A stretch of 64,000 nucleotides of DNA from Mycolicibacter terrae (GCF_010727125.1 NZ_AP022564.1:372001-436000); one strand, 5' to 3'. Shown: positions 44,242 through 53,147, counted from the first letter of the stretch. The notes: generated by a model not told the origin, from the letters alone. Program-made: numbers and translations.

Positions 44242-45026
44242 AGATGACCGGAATGCTCGACGGCAAAGTCGTGGTGATCAGCGGGGTCGGCCCGGGGCTC
44301 GGCAGCACCCTGGCGCACCGATTCGCGGCCGCCGGCGCCGACCTGGTGCTGGTCGCGCGCAGTGCGGATCGCCTCGAGGAGGTGGCCAAGGAGGTCACCG
44401 CCACCGGGCGGCGTGCGCTACCGGTGCCGGCCGACATCACCGACGACGATCAGGTCGCCCACCTGGTGCGGACTGCCACAGCCGAGTACGACCACATCGA
44501 CGTGCTGATCAACAACGCTTTCCGGGTGCCGTCGATGAAACCGTTGGCGCAGACCACCTTCCAGCACATTCGGGACGCCATCGAGCTCAGCGGGCTCGGC
44601 GCCCTGCGCCTGACCCAGGCCTTCACCGACGCGCTGGCCGAGGCGAACGGCTCGATCGTCAACCTGAACTCGATGGTGATCCGGCACTCGCAGCCCAAGT
44701 ACGGGGCCTACAAGATGGCCAAGGCGGCGCTGCTGGCGATGTCGCAGTCGTTGGCTTCCGAGCTCGGAGAGCAGGGTATCCGGGTCAACTCCGTTGCGCC
44801 CGGCTATATCTGGGGCGAGACACTGCAGAGTTACTTCGCTCACCAGGCCGGCAAGTACGGCACCACCGTCGAACAGATCTACGCCGCCACCGCCGCGAAC
44901 TCCGACCTGAAGCGCCTGCCCACCGAGGACGAGGTGGCCTCGGCGGTGCTGTTCCTGGCCAGCGACCTGGCCAGCGGCATCAGCGGCCAGGTCCTCGACG
45001 TCAACTGCGGGGAGTACCACAACTGA
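44238..45026 (+). CDS. Short-chain dehydrogenase/reductase (Rv3530c-like)
   Basis: A 262-residue SDR: cofactor motif ISGVGPGLG (about 13-21), NNAF at about 93, catalytic Ser in NSMVIRHS and the YGAYKMAK Tyr-x3-Lys at about 155. ATG 44238 lies inside the preceding stop (ATGA). It probably oxidises or reduces a steroid or side-chain hydroxyl given its place in the sterol region; substrate not readable. Coupled to the sulfotransferase by TGATG. Confidence 0.82.
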   Translation: MKMTGMLDGKVVVISGVGPGLGSTLAHRFAAAGADLVLVARSADRLEEVAKEVTATGRRALPVPADITDDDQVAHLVRTATAEYDHIDVLINNAFRVPSMKPLAQTTFQHIRDAIELSGLGALRLTQAFTDALAEANGSIVNLNSMVIRHSQPKYGAYKMAKAALLAMSQSLASELGEQGIRVNSVAPGYIWGETLQSYFAHQAGKYGTTVEQIYAATAANSDLKRLPTEDEVASAVLFLASDLASGISGQVLDVNCGEYHN

Positions 45027-46171
45027 TGACAGCGCGCACCGATGTCGGCACCGTCGAGGACCTGCACGCCTCGGCCACGAAGATGGTCGGCCTCGACGAC
45101 TTCGGACCCGACGACGACAACTACCGTGAAGCGCTCGGCGTGCTGCTGGACTCCTACCGCAACGAAGCCGATCTCACCGAGCTGGGCAGCAAGATGAACC
45201 GGTTTTTCCTGCGGGGCGCGCTGGTGGCCCGATTGCTGGCGCAGGCCGGTTGGAAGCAGCATCCCGAGTACGTCGACGTCGCCGTGGAGCGGCCGATCTT
45301 CGTCACCGGGCTGCCCCGCACCGGCACCACCGCGCTGCACCGGCTGTTGGGCGCCGACCCGGAACATCAGGGCCTTCAGATGTGGCTGGCGGAGTTCCCG
45401 CAGCCGCGGCCGCCGCGCGACACCTGGGAGGCCAACCCGGTCTACGCGCAGATGCAGGCGCAGTTCGCGCGGCACCACGAAGAGAACCCCGACTACACCG
45501 GGCTGCACTTCATGACCGCCGACGGACTGGAGGAGTGCTGGCAGCTGCTGCGCCAGTCGCTGCACTCGGTGTCCTACGAGACCCTGGCGCATCTGCCGAG
45601 CTACTCGCGCTGGCTCTCCGAGCAGGATTGGACGCCGTCATATCAGCGGCACCGCCGAAACCTGCAATTGATCGGGCTCAACGAGCCCGGCAAGCGTTGG
45701 GTGCTCAAGAACCCCAGTCACCTGTTCGCCCTGGACGCGATCATGGCGGTCTACCCGGATGCGCTCATCGTGCAGTGCCACCGCCCGGCCGAGACGATCA
45801 TGGCGTCGATGTGCTCGCTGGCCCAGCACACCACCGAAGGGCAGTCGAACACCTTCGTCGGCGCGCAGATCGGCGCCGACGAGCTGGAGACCTGGGCCCG
45901 CGGGCTGGAGCTGTTCAACGCCCAGCGCGCCCAATACGATCAGGCTCAATTCTGCGACATCGACTACCACGACTTCGTCGCCGATCCGCTGGCCACCGTG
46001 GCCGGCATCTACGACCGCTTCGGCCTGCCGCTCTCAGATGCCGCACGTCAGGCGATGGCCGACGACTATGCCGCGAGCAAGACCGGACCGCGCGCACCCA
46101 AACACCACTACTCGCTGGAGGATTACGGCCTGACGGCCGAGGCCGTGCGGGAGCGATTCGCCGGCCTGTGA
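45026..46171 (+). CDS. Sulfotransferase-family protein (Rv3529c-like)
   Basis: A 381-residue protein with the 5'-PAPS-binding P-loop-like motif FVTGLPRTGTTALHRLL (about 91-107) and a second phosphate-binding region VLKNPSHLFALDAIMAVYPDAL (about 225-246). This is the Stf3-like sulfotransferase group of mycobacteria. Substrate unknown; a sterol or lipid alcohol is possible. Last gene of the operon, followed ten bases later by a large terminator. Confidence 0.8.
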   Translation: MTARTDVGTVEDLHASATKMVGLDDFGPDDDNYREALGVLLDSYRNEADLTELGSKMNRFFLRGALVARLLAQAGWKQHPEYVDVAVERPIFVTGLPRTGTTALHRLLGADPEHQGLQMWLAEFPQPRPPRDTWEANPVYAQMQAQFARHHEENPDYTGLHFMTADGLEECWQLLRQSLHSVSYETLAHLPSYSRWLSEQDWTPSYQRHRRNLQLIGLNEPGKRWVLKNPSHLFALDAIMAVYPDALIVQCHRPAETIMASMCSLAQHTTEGQSNTFVGAQIGADELETWARGLELFNAQRAQYDQAQFCDIDYHDFVADPLATVAGIYDRFGLPLSDAARQAMADDYAASKTGPRAPKHHYSLEDYGLTAEAVRERFAGL

Positions 46172-46180
46172 TCTGAGCGC

Positions 46181-46256
46181 TCCACCCCGCGAGCAGACGC
46201 AAAATCGCACTCAACCATCTCGTTGGGTGCGATTTTGCGTCTGCTCGCGGGGTGGA
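46181..46256. terminator. Bidirectional terminator with 30-bp perfect inverted repeat
   Basis: Bases 46181-46210 and 46227-46256 are perfect inverted copies (core GAGCAGACGCAAAATCGCAC). The 16-base loop adds a CAAC/GTTG pair. It separates the convergent sulfotransferase (stop 46171) and the Rv3527-like gene (stop 46262), so it can serve both. The AAAAT run within the stem gives a T-rich tract on either strand. Similar GAGCAGACGCAAAATCG hairpins recur between convergent genes in mycobacteria, from memory. Confidence 0.85.
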
Positions 46257-46261
46257 ATGAG

Positions 46262-46738
46262 CTAGTCGATGCCGTCGCCGGGCGGCGGGGCGCTGGAGGC
46301 CTCCTCCAGGTGGCCCTCGGCAACGGCGTGCCGAATGCTCTTCTCCAGGTTCGGGCAGCCGCGGGCACGGCTGCTGGGGTTACCGGCATCGCGTTCGGCG
46401 GTGAAGTACGCGCACTGCTTCAGCGAATCCGAATTCCATTGCACCGAGGTATAACCGGGTCCCAGCTTCTTCACCTCGACGGTGGCTCGGCAGTGCCGGC
46501 ACTCGACCGGCACCAGACCCGAATGCAGGTAACGATCCGAGTCCCGTTGAGTGGCAGCACGGATCGCCTCATACCGTTCGGGATCGACCGGGAACAGGGG
46601 TTGCCGCGCGTAGCGGGTGTCAGGTCCGGAATCCTCGGCACCGGGCTCGTCGTCGTGGTCGTCATGCGGGCCGTACAGCACCAGCATGGACCGCGCCAGG
46701 TCTTCTGCTGCCGGGAAGTCGCGTTCCTCCGGGCTCAT
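46262..46738 (-). CDS. Conserved hypothetical protein downstream of kshA (Rv3527-like)
   Basis: A 158-residue protein. The central part has paired Cys (VECRHCRATV, LKQCAYF, RGCPNLE) that could bind metal, and the ends are acidic and Pro-rich. No known domain recognised. It follows kshA by eight bases and occupies the place of M. tuberculosis Rv3527. Co-transcription with kshA suggests a role with the Rieske oxygenase or its substrate, but that is inference. Confidence 0.7.
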   Translation of the reverse strand: MSPEERDFPAAEDLARSMLVLYGPHDDHDDEPGAEDSGPDTRYARQPLFPVDPERYEAIRAATQRDSDRYLHSGLVPVECRHCRATVEVKKLGPGYTSVQWNSDSLKQCAYFTAERDAGNPSSRARGCPNLEKSIRHAVAEGHLEEASSAPPPGDGID

Positions 46739-46746
46739 GGCGCCGG

Positions 46747-47907
46747 CTACTCGGCGTTGACCGGTTCGGTGGACTCAGCCTCGGCCCGCTCCCGCAGGTT
46801 CTCGGCGATCTCGGCGTTCCACTTCTCGTTGGCCACCGTCGCGTCGATCTCGATCTCGAAGCGGTCGGTCATCTCTGGCGTGACGTCGGCGGCGTCGACG
46901 TAGAACTGCGAGTACCAGCGGCGCAGTTGGTAGACCGCACCGTCCTCCTCGACCAGCAGCGGGTTCTCGATCCGGCTCTTGTGCGTCCAGATCTCGACGT
47001 CCTGCAGGAAGCCCTTGCTGACGCCTTCTGTCATGGCGTCGGCGATCTTTTCGGTGGTCGCGTCGTCCAGGCCCTTGGGCTTCTGCACGATGACGCCCCA
47101 CATCAGCCGGAACTGGTCGTGGCTCACCGGGTAGTGGCAGTTGATCAGGATCGACTCGGCCTTGAAACCGCCGTAGCTGTTGTGCAGCCAGTTGATCATG
47201 AACGACGGCCCGAAGTACGACGCCTCCGAATCGAGCTCTGATTCCCCGTATGAGGTGCCCAGACCGGGGACGTCGGGGCGTCCGACATTGTGCAGGTACT
47301 GCGAGGCGATGTGGCCCTCGAAGACGTTCTTGAAGGACGTGGGCAGCCCATAGTGGATGTAGAAGAAGTGCGCGAAGTCGGTGACGTTGTCGATGATGTC
47401 GCGGCAGTTGGAGTCGATCAGCATGGAATTCCAGCGCCAGTCGGTCCACTCCCCGCTGGACCACTCCGGGATCTCGGGGATCCGGACCTCGTCGGGCGGC
47501 GGGTTGCCCTCCGGGTCGTGCCACATGAACAGCAGGCCGCCGCGCACGTCGGTCGGGAAGGAGCGGGTGCGGGCCATCCGGGGCGTCCGCTTGGAGTAGG
47601 GGACCAGCTTGCAGCGGCCGTCGCCGCCCCAGCGCCAGTCGTGGAACGGGCAGGCGACCTCGTCGCCCTTGATGGTGCCGCGACTCAGGTCGCCACCCAT
47701 GTGGCGGCAGTAGGCGTCGAGTACGTGCAGGTCACCGTGTGAATCGCCGAACACCACCAGCTTTGCGCCGAAGGCGTGGATCGAGTGCGGTTTGCCGTCC
47801 AGGAAGTCCTTCACCGGGCCCAGGCAGTGCCAGCCCCTGGCGTAGCGATCCGGCAGTGTGCCGGTATCGATTTCGCGGACGCCGACCTCGGCGTTGTCAG
47901 TGCTCAC
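46747..47907 (-). CDS. kshA: KshA, 3-ketosteroid 9alpha-hydroxylase oxygenase
   Basis: A 386-residue Rieske oxygenase, the same length as the M. tuberculosis enzyme. The [2Fe-2S] ligands are Cys67, His69, Cys86 and His89 (AYCRHMGG and ACPFHDW). The mononuclear iron motif follows at NCRDIIDNVTDFAHFFYIH (Asn/Asp and two His). KshA, reduced by KshB, hydroxylates C9 of androstadienedione so ring B opens. Start GTG 47907. A KstR box lies 28 bases upstream. kshB is not in the window. Confidence 0.95.
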   Translation of the reverse strand: MSTDNAEVGVREIDTGTLPDRYARGWHCLGPVKDFLDGKPHSIHAFGAKLVVFGDSHGDLHVLDAYCRHMGGDLSRGTIKGDEVACPFHDWRWGGDGRCKLVPYSKRTPRMARTRSFPTDVRGGLLFMWHDPEGNPPPDEVRIPEIPEWSSGEWTDWRWNSMLIDSNCRDIIDNVTDFAHFFYIHYGLPTSFKNVFEGHIASQYLHNVGRPDVPGLGTSYGESELDSEASYFGPSFMINWLHNSYGGFKAESILINCHYPVSHDQFRLMWGVIVQKPKGLDDATTEKIADAMTEGVSKGFLQDVEIWTHKSRIENPLLVEEDGAVYQLRRWYSQFYVDAADVTPEMTDRFEIEIDATVANEKWNAEIAENLRERAEAESTEPVNAE

Positions 47908-47935
47908 CTATTGCCTCCAACCCGTTGCTTCTAAC

Positions 47936-47949
47936 TAGAACACGTTACA
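47936..47949. promoter_or_regulatory. KstR operator, kshA promoter
   Basis: TAGAACACGTTACA matches TnnAACnnGTTnnA. It lies 28 bases upstream of kshA and 70 bases upstream of the divergent carbonic-anhydrase-like gene and may control both. Confidence 0.87.
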
Positions 47950-48019
47950 GTTTTTCCTCCCGGTTGCGCAATAAAGCCTGCTGGTTCGGGGTCTTTCGGC
48001 CCTGGGGTATATCTGAACA

Positions 48020-48553
48020 ATGCAGCTCTTCTCATTCAACGGGCGTTCTCCGCAGATCGACCCCACCGCCTTCGTCGCACCCACGGCCACCTTGATCGGC
48101 GACGTCACCATCGAGGCCGGTGCTTCGGTGTGGTTCGGCGCCGTGCTGCGCGGCGACGACGCACCCATCGTGGTGCGGGAGGGAGCCAACGTGCAGGACG
48201 GCTCGGTGCTGCACGTGCCGCCCGGTGTTCCGGTGGACATCGGCCCCGGTGCGACGGTGGCCCACATGTGCCTGATCCATGGGGCGCACGTCGGCGCGGA
48301 GGCGCTGATCGGCAACCATGCCACGGTGCTCGACGGGGCGGTGATCGGCAGCCGCAGCCTGGTTGCCGCCGGTGCGACGGTGCTCGCCGGCACCCAGATC
48401 CCCGACGGCGTGCTGGTGGTCGGCGCGCCCGCCGTGGTCAAGGGTCCGCTCGCCGGGACCGGCGCCGAGATGTGGATCAAGGCGAACCCGAAGTACTACC
48501 AGGACCTCGCGCAGCGCTACCGCGCCGGACTGGAGCCGGTGGAGCCCGCCTAG
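48020..48553 (+). CDS. Gamma-carbonic-anhydrase-like hexapeptide protein
   Basis: A 177-residue left-handed beta-helix protein of hexapeptide repeats (ATLIGDVTIEAGASVWFGAVLRG pattern), with metal-ligand His residues in SVLHVPPG, AHMCLIHGAHVG and LIGNHATV. Equivalent to M. tuberculosis Rv3525c, annotated as siderophore-binding or carbonic-anhydrase-like. Enzyme activity is not proven for this group. Divergent from kshA. Its TAG overlaps the convergent NTF2-like stop by the palindrome CTAG. Confidence 0.85.
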   Translation: MQLFSFNGRSPQIDPTAFVAPTATLIGDVTIEAGASVWFGAVLRGDDAPIVVREGANVQDGSVLHVPPGVPVDIGPGATVAHMCLIHGAHVGAEALIGNHATVLDGAVIGSRSLVAAGATVLAGTQIPDGVLVVGAPAVVKGPLAGTGAEMWIKANPKYYQDLAQRYRAGLEPVEPA

Positions 48554-48960
48554 AGTTTGCGGGCGGTCTTCGCCGCCCGCTCGACCTCCCAGAACGCCCG
48601 CAGCGCGATGAGCTGGCCGGCGTCGTTCACCCGGTAGGTGAACACGCCGTCGGTGGTGATCTGGTGGCCGGCCATCGTCGTCACGATCGAGCCGACGTTG
48701 GCTTCCTCGTTGCCGCAGGCGAAGCTGTCGACGAAGTTGAACTCGATCTTGTCGGTCGCCGCGATCGCCTTGTCCCAGAACGCCGAGATCGCGTCGCGGC
48801 CGCGGTGGCCTTTGCCTTCCGGGTCGAACGGCGACGGGCCGATGGGGTCCTCGACGATGGCGTCGTCGGCGAACACCGACAACCAGGCCTCCTTGTCGCG
48901 GGCGGTCACCGCGTCGCGGGAGCGTTGGCCTGCCAGGTGCGCGGGGTGATCGGTGCTCAT
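48550..48960 (-). CDS. NTF2-fold protein, ketosteroid-isomerase-like
   Basis: A 136-residue protein of the SnoaL/NTF2 fold: RDAVTARDKEAWLSVFADDAIVEDPIGPSPFDPEGKGHRG is the classic first half with an acidic pair (Asp-Asp, Glu-Asp) as in steroid delta5-isomerases, and GVFTYRVNDAGQLIALRAFWEVE closes the fold. Four bases after the LLM stop, so last gene of the ltp operon. A steroid or steroid-CoA isomerase role is plausible but unproven. Confidence 0.75.
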   Translation of the reverse strand: MSTDHPAHLAGQRSRDAVTARDKEAWLSVFADDAIVEDPIGPSPFDPEGKGHRGRDAISAFWDKAIAATDKIEFNFVDSFACGNEEANVGSIVTTMAGHQITTDGVFTYRVNDAGQLIALRAFWEVERAAKTARKL

Positions 48961-48964
48961 GGGA

Positions 48965-49843
48965 CTACTCCTGCCATCCGGAATGGATATAGGTGTCGGC
49001 GAAACGCTTCAGGGAGTCCTGCTTGGCGCTCAACGGGGCATCGAAGCCCAATCCGTCGAGCATCCAGGGGATCACGATGTTGTCGGTGACGCCGGCCGCC
49101 GCCAGCTCGCGGTGCCCGTCCACACCGAACTTGTCGATGCAGACCGCCTGGTATTCGAACGGCACGTCGGCGCGGTCGTGCTCGGCCAGCAGCGCCTGCA
49201 GTTTGCCGATCGTCTCGGCCAGCTGCGCGCCGGTCATCATCGCCGACGTCCACCCGTCACCGATCCGGGCGGCGCGCTTGAGGGCGACGTCGGTGTGCCC
49301 GCCCACGTAGAACGGCACCGGCGCACTCGGCGCCGGGCTCATCTGCAACCGGTCGAAGTCGTAGAACTCGCCGTGGAATTCGACCATCCCGCCGGCCAGC
49401 ACGAGTTTGATGACGTCGATCATCTCGTCGACCCGGGCGCCCCGGCGGGCGTACGGAACGCCGCACCACTCGAATTCCTCCGGTGCCCAGCCGATTCCGA
49501 CGCCTAGAGCGAACCGGTTGCCAGTCAGGTTGGCTACCGAGCCCACCTGGCGGGCCAGCAGCAGCGGGTTGCGGGACCCCAGCTTGAGCACGTTGGTGTA
49601 GAACCGCAGCGTCGAGGTGACCGCCCCCATCGCGGCGGCGGCGATCAGCGGATCCACCCACGGGGTGTCGGAGTTCCACATCCGCGAGCCGTCCGGGGTG
49701 TAGGGGTAGTCCGCCGCGGCTTTTTCCATGAAGAACAGCGAGTCGGGCAGCGCGATCGCGTCGAAACCCACCTCTTCGGCGCATTGCGCCAGCGCGACCA
49801 GTTCCTCCACCGGCCCCATCGCGACACTGAGGGTGTACTTCAT
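48965..49843 (-). CDS. LLM-class F420-dependent oxidoreductase
   Basis: A 292-residue luciferase-like barrel: VEELVALAQCAEEVGFDAIALPDSL at the start, LRFYTNVLKLGSRNPLLLARQVG in the middle and FALGVGIGWAPEEFEWCG near 125. ATG 49843 overlaps the Ltp3 stop (TGATG), so long upstream extensions are rejected. It belongs to the KstR-boxed operon OB-fold / ltp4 / ltp3 / LLM / NTF2. Probably an F420-dependent reductase or dehydrogenase of a sterol intermediate; substrate not readable. Confidence 0.83.
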   Translation of the reverse strand: MKYTLSVAMGPVEELVALAQCAEEVGFDAIALPDSLFFMEKAAADYPYTPDGSRMWNSDTPWVDPLIAAAAMGAVTSTLRFYTNVLKLGSRNPLLLARQVGSVANLTGNRFALGVGIGWAPEEFEWCGVPYARRGARVDEMIDVIKLVLAGGMVEFHGEFYDFDRLQMSPAPSAPVPFYVGGHTDVALKRAARIGDGWTSAMMTGAQLAETIGKLQALLAEHDRADVPFEYQAVCIDKFGVDGHRELAAAGVTDNIVIPWMLDGLGFDAPLSAKQDSLKRFADTYIHSGWQE

Positions 49844-51018
49844 CAGCCGGCGGGTCTGTCCGAGCTGACCACCCACATCGAGTAGTACTGCGAGCCGCCG
49901 CCGTAGGCGTGCCCCAAGGCTTTTCGGGCGTTCGGAACCTGGTGGTCGCCGGCCTTGCCCATCACCTGGATCGCCGACTCGGCGAAGCGGATCATCCCCG
50001 AGGCGCCGATCGGATTCGATGACAGCACCCCGCCGGACGGATTCACCGGCAGTTTCCCGCCGATCGCGGTCTCGCCGGCCTGGGTGAGCTTCCAACCCTC
50101 GCCGACCTCCGCAAAACCCAGGTTCTCCAACCACATCGGTTCGAACCAGGAGAACGGAACGTAGATCTCCGCGGTGTCGATCTCGTCGATCGGGCTGCTG
50201 ATTCCGGCGTCGCGCCACAACGCGGCCGCAGCGTCGCGGCCGGCCTGCGGGTTAACCTGGTCGCGGCCGGAGTAGGCCAGCGGCTCGGTGCGCAGCGCGG
50301 TGGCGTGAATCCAGGCCACCGGCTGGCCCGCGTCGACGCGGGCCTGCGCGGCGGCCTCGTCGCCGATCACCACCGCGCACGCCCCGTCCGAGGACGGGCA
50401 GGTCTCGTCGAAACGAATCGGGTCCCACAGCATCTGGGATGCCATCACCTTCTCCACGGTGATGTCGGGCTGGTGCAGGTGTGCCAGCGGGTTGCGGGCA
50501 CCGTTGAGCCGGTCCTTGACCGCCACCTTGGCACCGGTGTCCAGCGGGGCACCGGACCGGCGGATGTAGGCACGTACGTGCGGGGCGAAATAGCCTCCAG
50601 CGCCCGCCCCGACCGGTTTGGTGAACGGCACCGGGATGCTCAGCCCCCACATGGCGTTGGACTCCGACTGCTTCTCCCAGGCCATCGCCAGCACTCGGCG
50701 ATACTTGCCGGATTTCACCAGACTGGCGGCGACGATAGCGGTCGAGCCGCCCACCGACCCCGCGGTGTGCACCCGGATCAGCGGCTTGCCGGTGGCGCCC
50801 ACCGCGTCGGCCATGAACAGCTCCGGCATCATGACGCCCTCGAAGAAGTCCGGTGCCTTACCGACCACCACCGCGTCGATGTCGTCGAACGTTGAGCCGG
50901 AATCGGCCAGCGCGCGGTCGATCGCCTCGCGCACCAGGCCGTTCATCGACACGTCGTGGCGCTTGGCGACGTACTTGGTCTGTCCGGTGCCCAGCACCGC
51001 GGCCAATTGAGAGGCCAT
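49843..51018 (-). CDS. ltp3: Ltp3-type thiolase-fold lipid-transfer protein
   Basis: A 391-residue thiolase-superfamily protein of the SCPx class (AVLGTGQTKYVAKRHDVSMNGLV at the start, NPSGGVLSSNPIGASGM near 325). Matches the position and size of M. tuberculosis Rv3523 (Ltp3), a thiolase/aldolase-like partner in sterol side-chain removal. ATG 51018 overlaps the upstream ltp4 stop, so ltp4 and ltp3 are translationally coupled and may form a heterodimer. Confidence 0.85.
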   Translation of the reverse strand: MASQLAAVLGTGQTKYVAKRHDVSMNGLVREAIDRALADSGSTFDDIDAVVVGKAPDFFEGVMMPELFMADAVGATGKPLIRVHTAGSVGGSTAIVAASLVKSGKYRRVLAMAWEKQSESNAMWGLSIPVPFTKPVGAGAGGYFAPHVRAYIRRSGAPLDTGAKVAVKDRLNGARNPLAHLHQPDITVEKVMASQMLWDPIRFDETCPSSDGACAVVIGDEAAAQARVDAGQPVAWIHATALRTEPLAYSGRDQVNPQAGRDAAAALWRDAGISSPIDEIDTAEIYVPFSWFEPMWLENLGFAEVGEGWKLTQAGETAIGGKLPVNPSGGVLSSNPIGASGMIRFAESAIQVMGKAGDHQVPNARKALGHAYGGGSQYYSMWVVSSDRPAG

Positions 51019-52082
51019 CAGTTGCGTCCTTCCATCACCGCGACCAGGTTCTGCTGCAGTGCCGGCCCGCTGGTGGCATGTGCCAGCACCCGGCCCGCCG
51101 AACGAGAGAAGATGTGCTGGGCGGCGAAGCCGATCCGCTCCAGCCCGGCGACGAACATCGGATTGGCCGCCAGCGCGCCACCCGAGGGGTTGACCTTCGC
51201 TCTCGACGGCAGCCGCATCGCCTCGGTGAGGATCAGCTGCTGGTGGGTGAACGGCGCATGGATCTCGGCGACCTCCACCGTGGGCATGTCGTCGCCACTG
51301 GCTGCCCGCGCCGACGCGGTGGTCGACGCTGAACGGGTCAGATCCCGGCTGCCCAGTACCGGCGACTCGATGCGGTGCTCGAAACCGGTGATCCAGGCCG
51401 GGTTTTCGCGAAGTTCGCGAGCCTTGTCCCCGGCGGCCAGGATGACCGCGGCGGCGCCGTCGGTGATCGGCGCGATGTCGTGCCGGCGCAGCGGGTCGGC
51501 GAAGAACGGCCGTTCCAACAGTTCGTCAAGACTGGTGGAGGACTCCACCGAATCCACCCGGTCGGCGGCCGCGAACGACTCCAGCGCCACCCGGGCCATC
51601 TGCTCCTGCGTCCACTGCCCGCCGTCGAGCCCGAGGCGGGCCTGCAGTCCGGCGATCGAGATCGAGTCAGGCCACAGCGGGGCGACGGTGTAGGGGTCGG
51701 TCTGCAGCGCAAGGATCCGCCGCAGCTGCCCCGCCGAGGACTTCCCGAAACCATAGGCCAGCGCGGTGTCGACCTCTCCGGTCAACACCTTGATGTAGGC
51801 CTCGTAAAGCGCCCACGCGCCGTCCATCTCCACGTGCGACTCGTTGATCGGCGGAACCGCGCCGATGGAGTCGATCGCCGAGATGAACGAGAAAGCCCGC
51901 CCGGCAAGGTAATCCGACGAACCGGAACACCAGAAGCCGATGTCGGCCCGTTCGATGCCCAGTTCACGGTAAAGCTGCTCGAAGCAGGGCATCAGCATTT
52001 CGACGCCGTTGGTAGTGCCGTCGGTGCGGCGGACGTGCGGGGCGTGGGCGAAGCCCACCACCGCGACATCGCGAGTGCTCAT
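51018..52082 (-). CDS. ltp4: Ltp4-type thiolase-fold lipid-transfer protein
   Basis: A 354-residue thiolase-fold protein beginning MSTRDVAVVGFAHAP, with NPSGGALAANPMFVAG near 315. Corresponds to M. tuberculosis Rv3522 (Ltp4) in place and length. ATG 52082 is chosen as the first codon of the conserved start. The upstream gene (OB-fold) ends 14 bases before it. Ltp3/Ltp4 together with DUF35-type OB proteins resemble Ltp2-ChsH2 retro-aldolases, suggesting cleavage of an alternative, possibly branched (C24) sterol side chain; inference. Confidence 0.85.
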   Translation of the reverse strand: MSTRDVAVVGFAHAPHVRRTDGTTNGVEMLMPCFEQLYRELGIERADIGFWCSGSSDYLAGRAFSFISAIDSIGAVPPINESHVEMDGAWALYEAYIKVLTGEVDTALAYGFGKSSAGQLRRILALQTDPYTVAPLWPDSISIAGLQARLGLDGGQWTQEQMARVALESFAAADRVDSVESSTSLDELLERPFFADPLRRHDIAPITDGAAAVILAAGDKARELRENPAWITGFEHRIESPVLGSRDLTRSASTTASARAASGDDMPTVEVAEIHAPFTHQQLILTEAMRLPSRAKVNPSGGALAANPMFVAGLERIGFAAQHIFSRSAGRVLAHATSGPALQQNLVAVMEGRN

Positions 52083-52096
52083 CTTCCCGGGTCCCC

Positions 52097-53089
52097 TTAC
52101 AGGTGGTGCTTGTAGGTGTCGTATTCGGCGTCCGGCTCCCCGGTCGGCCGGAAGTACTCGATGTTCTCCATGCCGTAGGTCCACTCCTCGCGCGGCTTCC
52201 ACACCGCCTGCACCCGCATGCCCATCCGTACCTCGTGGGCGTCGACGTCGGAAACCAGTGTCAGGAAGGGGATGTCGGCGCCGTCGAGAAGCACGTAGGC
52301 CGCCACGTAGGGCGGCGTGATCTTCTGGCCCATGAAAGGGATGTTGATGATCGCGAACGTGGTGATCGTGCCGGTGTCCGGCAGCTCCACGAACTCGGTG
52401 ACCTGGCGCCCGGTGGCCGGGTCGGCTTCGCGGGCCGGGAAGTAAACCTTGCCGTTCTCGCCGGTACGCGCGCCCAGCAGCTTGCCCTCCTTGAGCGCAC
52501 GCAGGTATGCGCTCTCCGGATGCGAAGCGCTGTGCTGGATCTCCAGATGAATCGGGGTGATCACCATCGACACCGGGTCACGCTCGTCGGAGCTCTGCGC
52601 GGTCGGCTCCGGGTCCTCGCCGATCGCGAAGTAGGCGATGTCGGTGATCGCGCCGACCGGCTCGTCGGCCCAGTGCACGTGCACCCGGGTGCCGGTGCTG
52701 ATCTGGTCGGGGCCTTCCGCCGCAACCGCGTGCAGCATCGGCACGTCGGCGCCGTCGAGCTTGATCAACGCCCAGGCGAACGGTGTGTCGAGCGGCTGGC
52801 CTTCCAGCGGCGCCGGCTGCCAGGTCCAGGACACCACGGTGCCGACACTTGCGACCGGTACGATCTCGGTGAGCTGTTCATAGCTGACCGGGTCGTACTC
52901 GGCCGGCGGTACGTACACCCGACCGTCGGAACCGCGCACGCCGACGATGCGGCGCTCGCGCAGGGCGGTGAAGAACTCGCCGAGGACCGGACCCGTCGAA
53001 CGGGTGTAGTCGAATGACAACCCCAGGGGGGCGGACAGCGGTGGTTCCGAGGGTTCTGTCAGGGCGGAGCGGTGTTCGCTGACGGTCAC
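52097..53089 (-). CDS. Tandem OB-fold (DUF35) protein, Rv3521-like
   Basis: A 330-residue protein made of two DUF35 OB-fold domains (about 30-160 and 190-310), each with a READPATG/EYDPVSYE-like start, a GTI/GTVVSW strand and a YVLLDGADIPFL / WALIKLDGADVPML strand pair. Such proteins act as scaffold partners of thiolase-fold aldolases, as the ChsH2 DUF35 does for Ltp2. Start GTG 53089; a KstR box begins nine bases upstream. First gene of the ltp4-ltp3 operon. Confidence 0.83.
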   Translation of the reverse strand: MTVSEHRSALTEPSEPPLSAPLGLSFDYTRSTGPVLGEFFTALRERRIVGVRGSDGRVYVPPAEYDPVSYEQLTEIVPVASVGTVVSWTWQPAPLEGQPLDTPFAWALIKLDGADVPMLHAVAAEGPDQISTGTRVHVHWADEPVGAITDIAYFAIGEDPEPTAQSSDERDPVSMVITPIHLEIQHSASHPESAYLRALKEGKLLGARTGENGKVYFPAREADPATGRQVTEFVELPDTGTITTFAIINIPFMGQKITPPYVAAYVLLDGADIPFLTLVSDVDAHEVRMGMRVQAVWKPREEWTYGMENIEYFRPTGEPDAEYDTYKHHL

Positions 53090-53098
53090 GGCATCGAG

Positions 53099-53112
53099 TA
53101 GAACAGGTTCTA
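53099..53112. promoter_or_regulatory. KstR operator between OB-fold/ltp operon and LLM gene
   Basis: TAGAACAGGTTCTA matches TnnAACnnGTTnnA. It lies nine bases upstream of the minus-strand OB-fold gene and 35 bases upstream of the plus-strand LLM gene, so one operator can serve both directions. Confidence 0.87.
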
Positions 53113-53147
53113 GGAATCTGAGCAAGAAGACGAGAAGGAATTCACCG

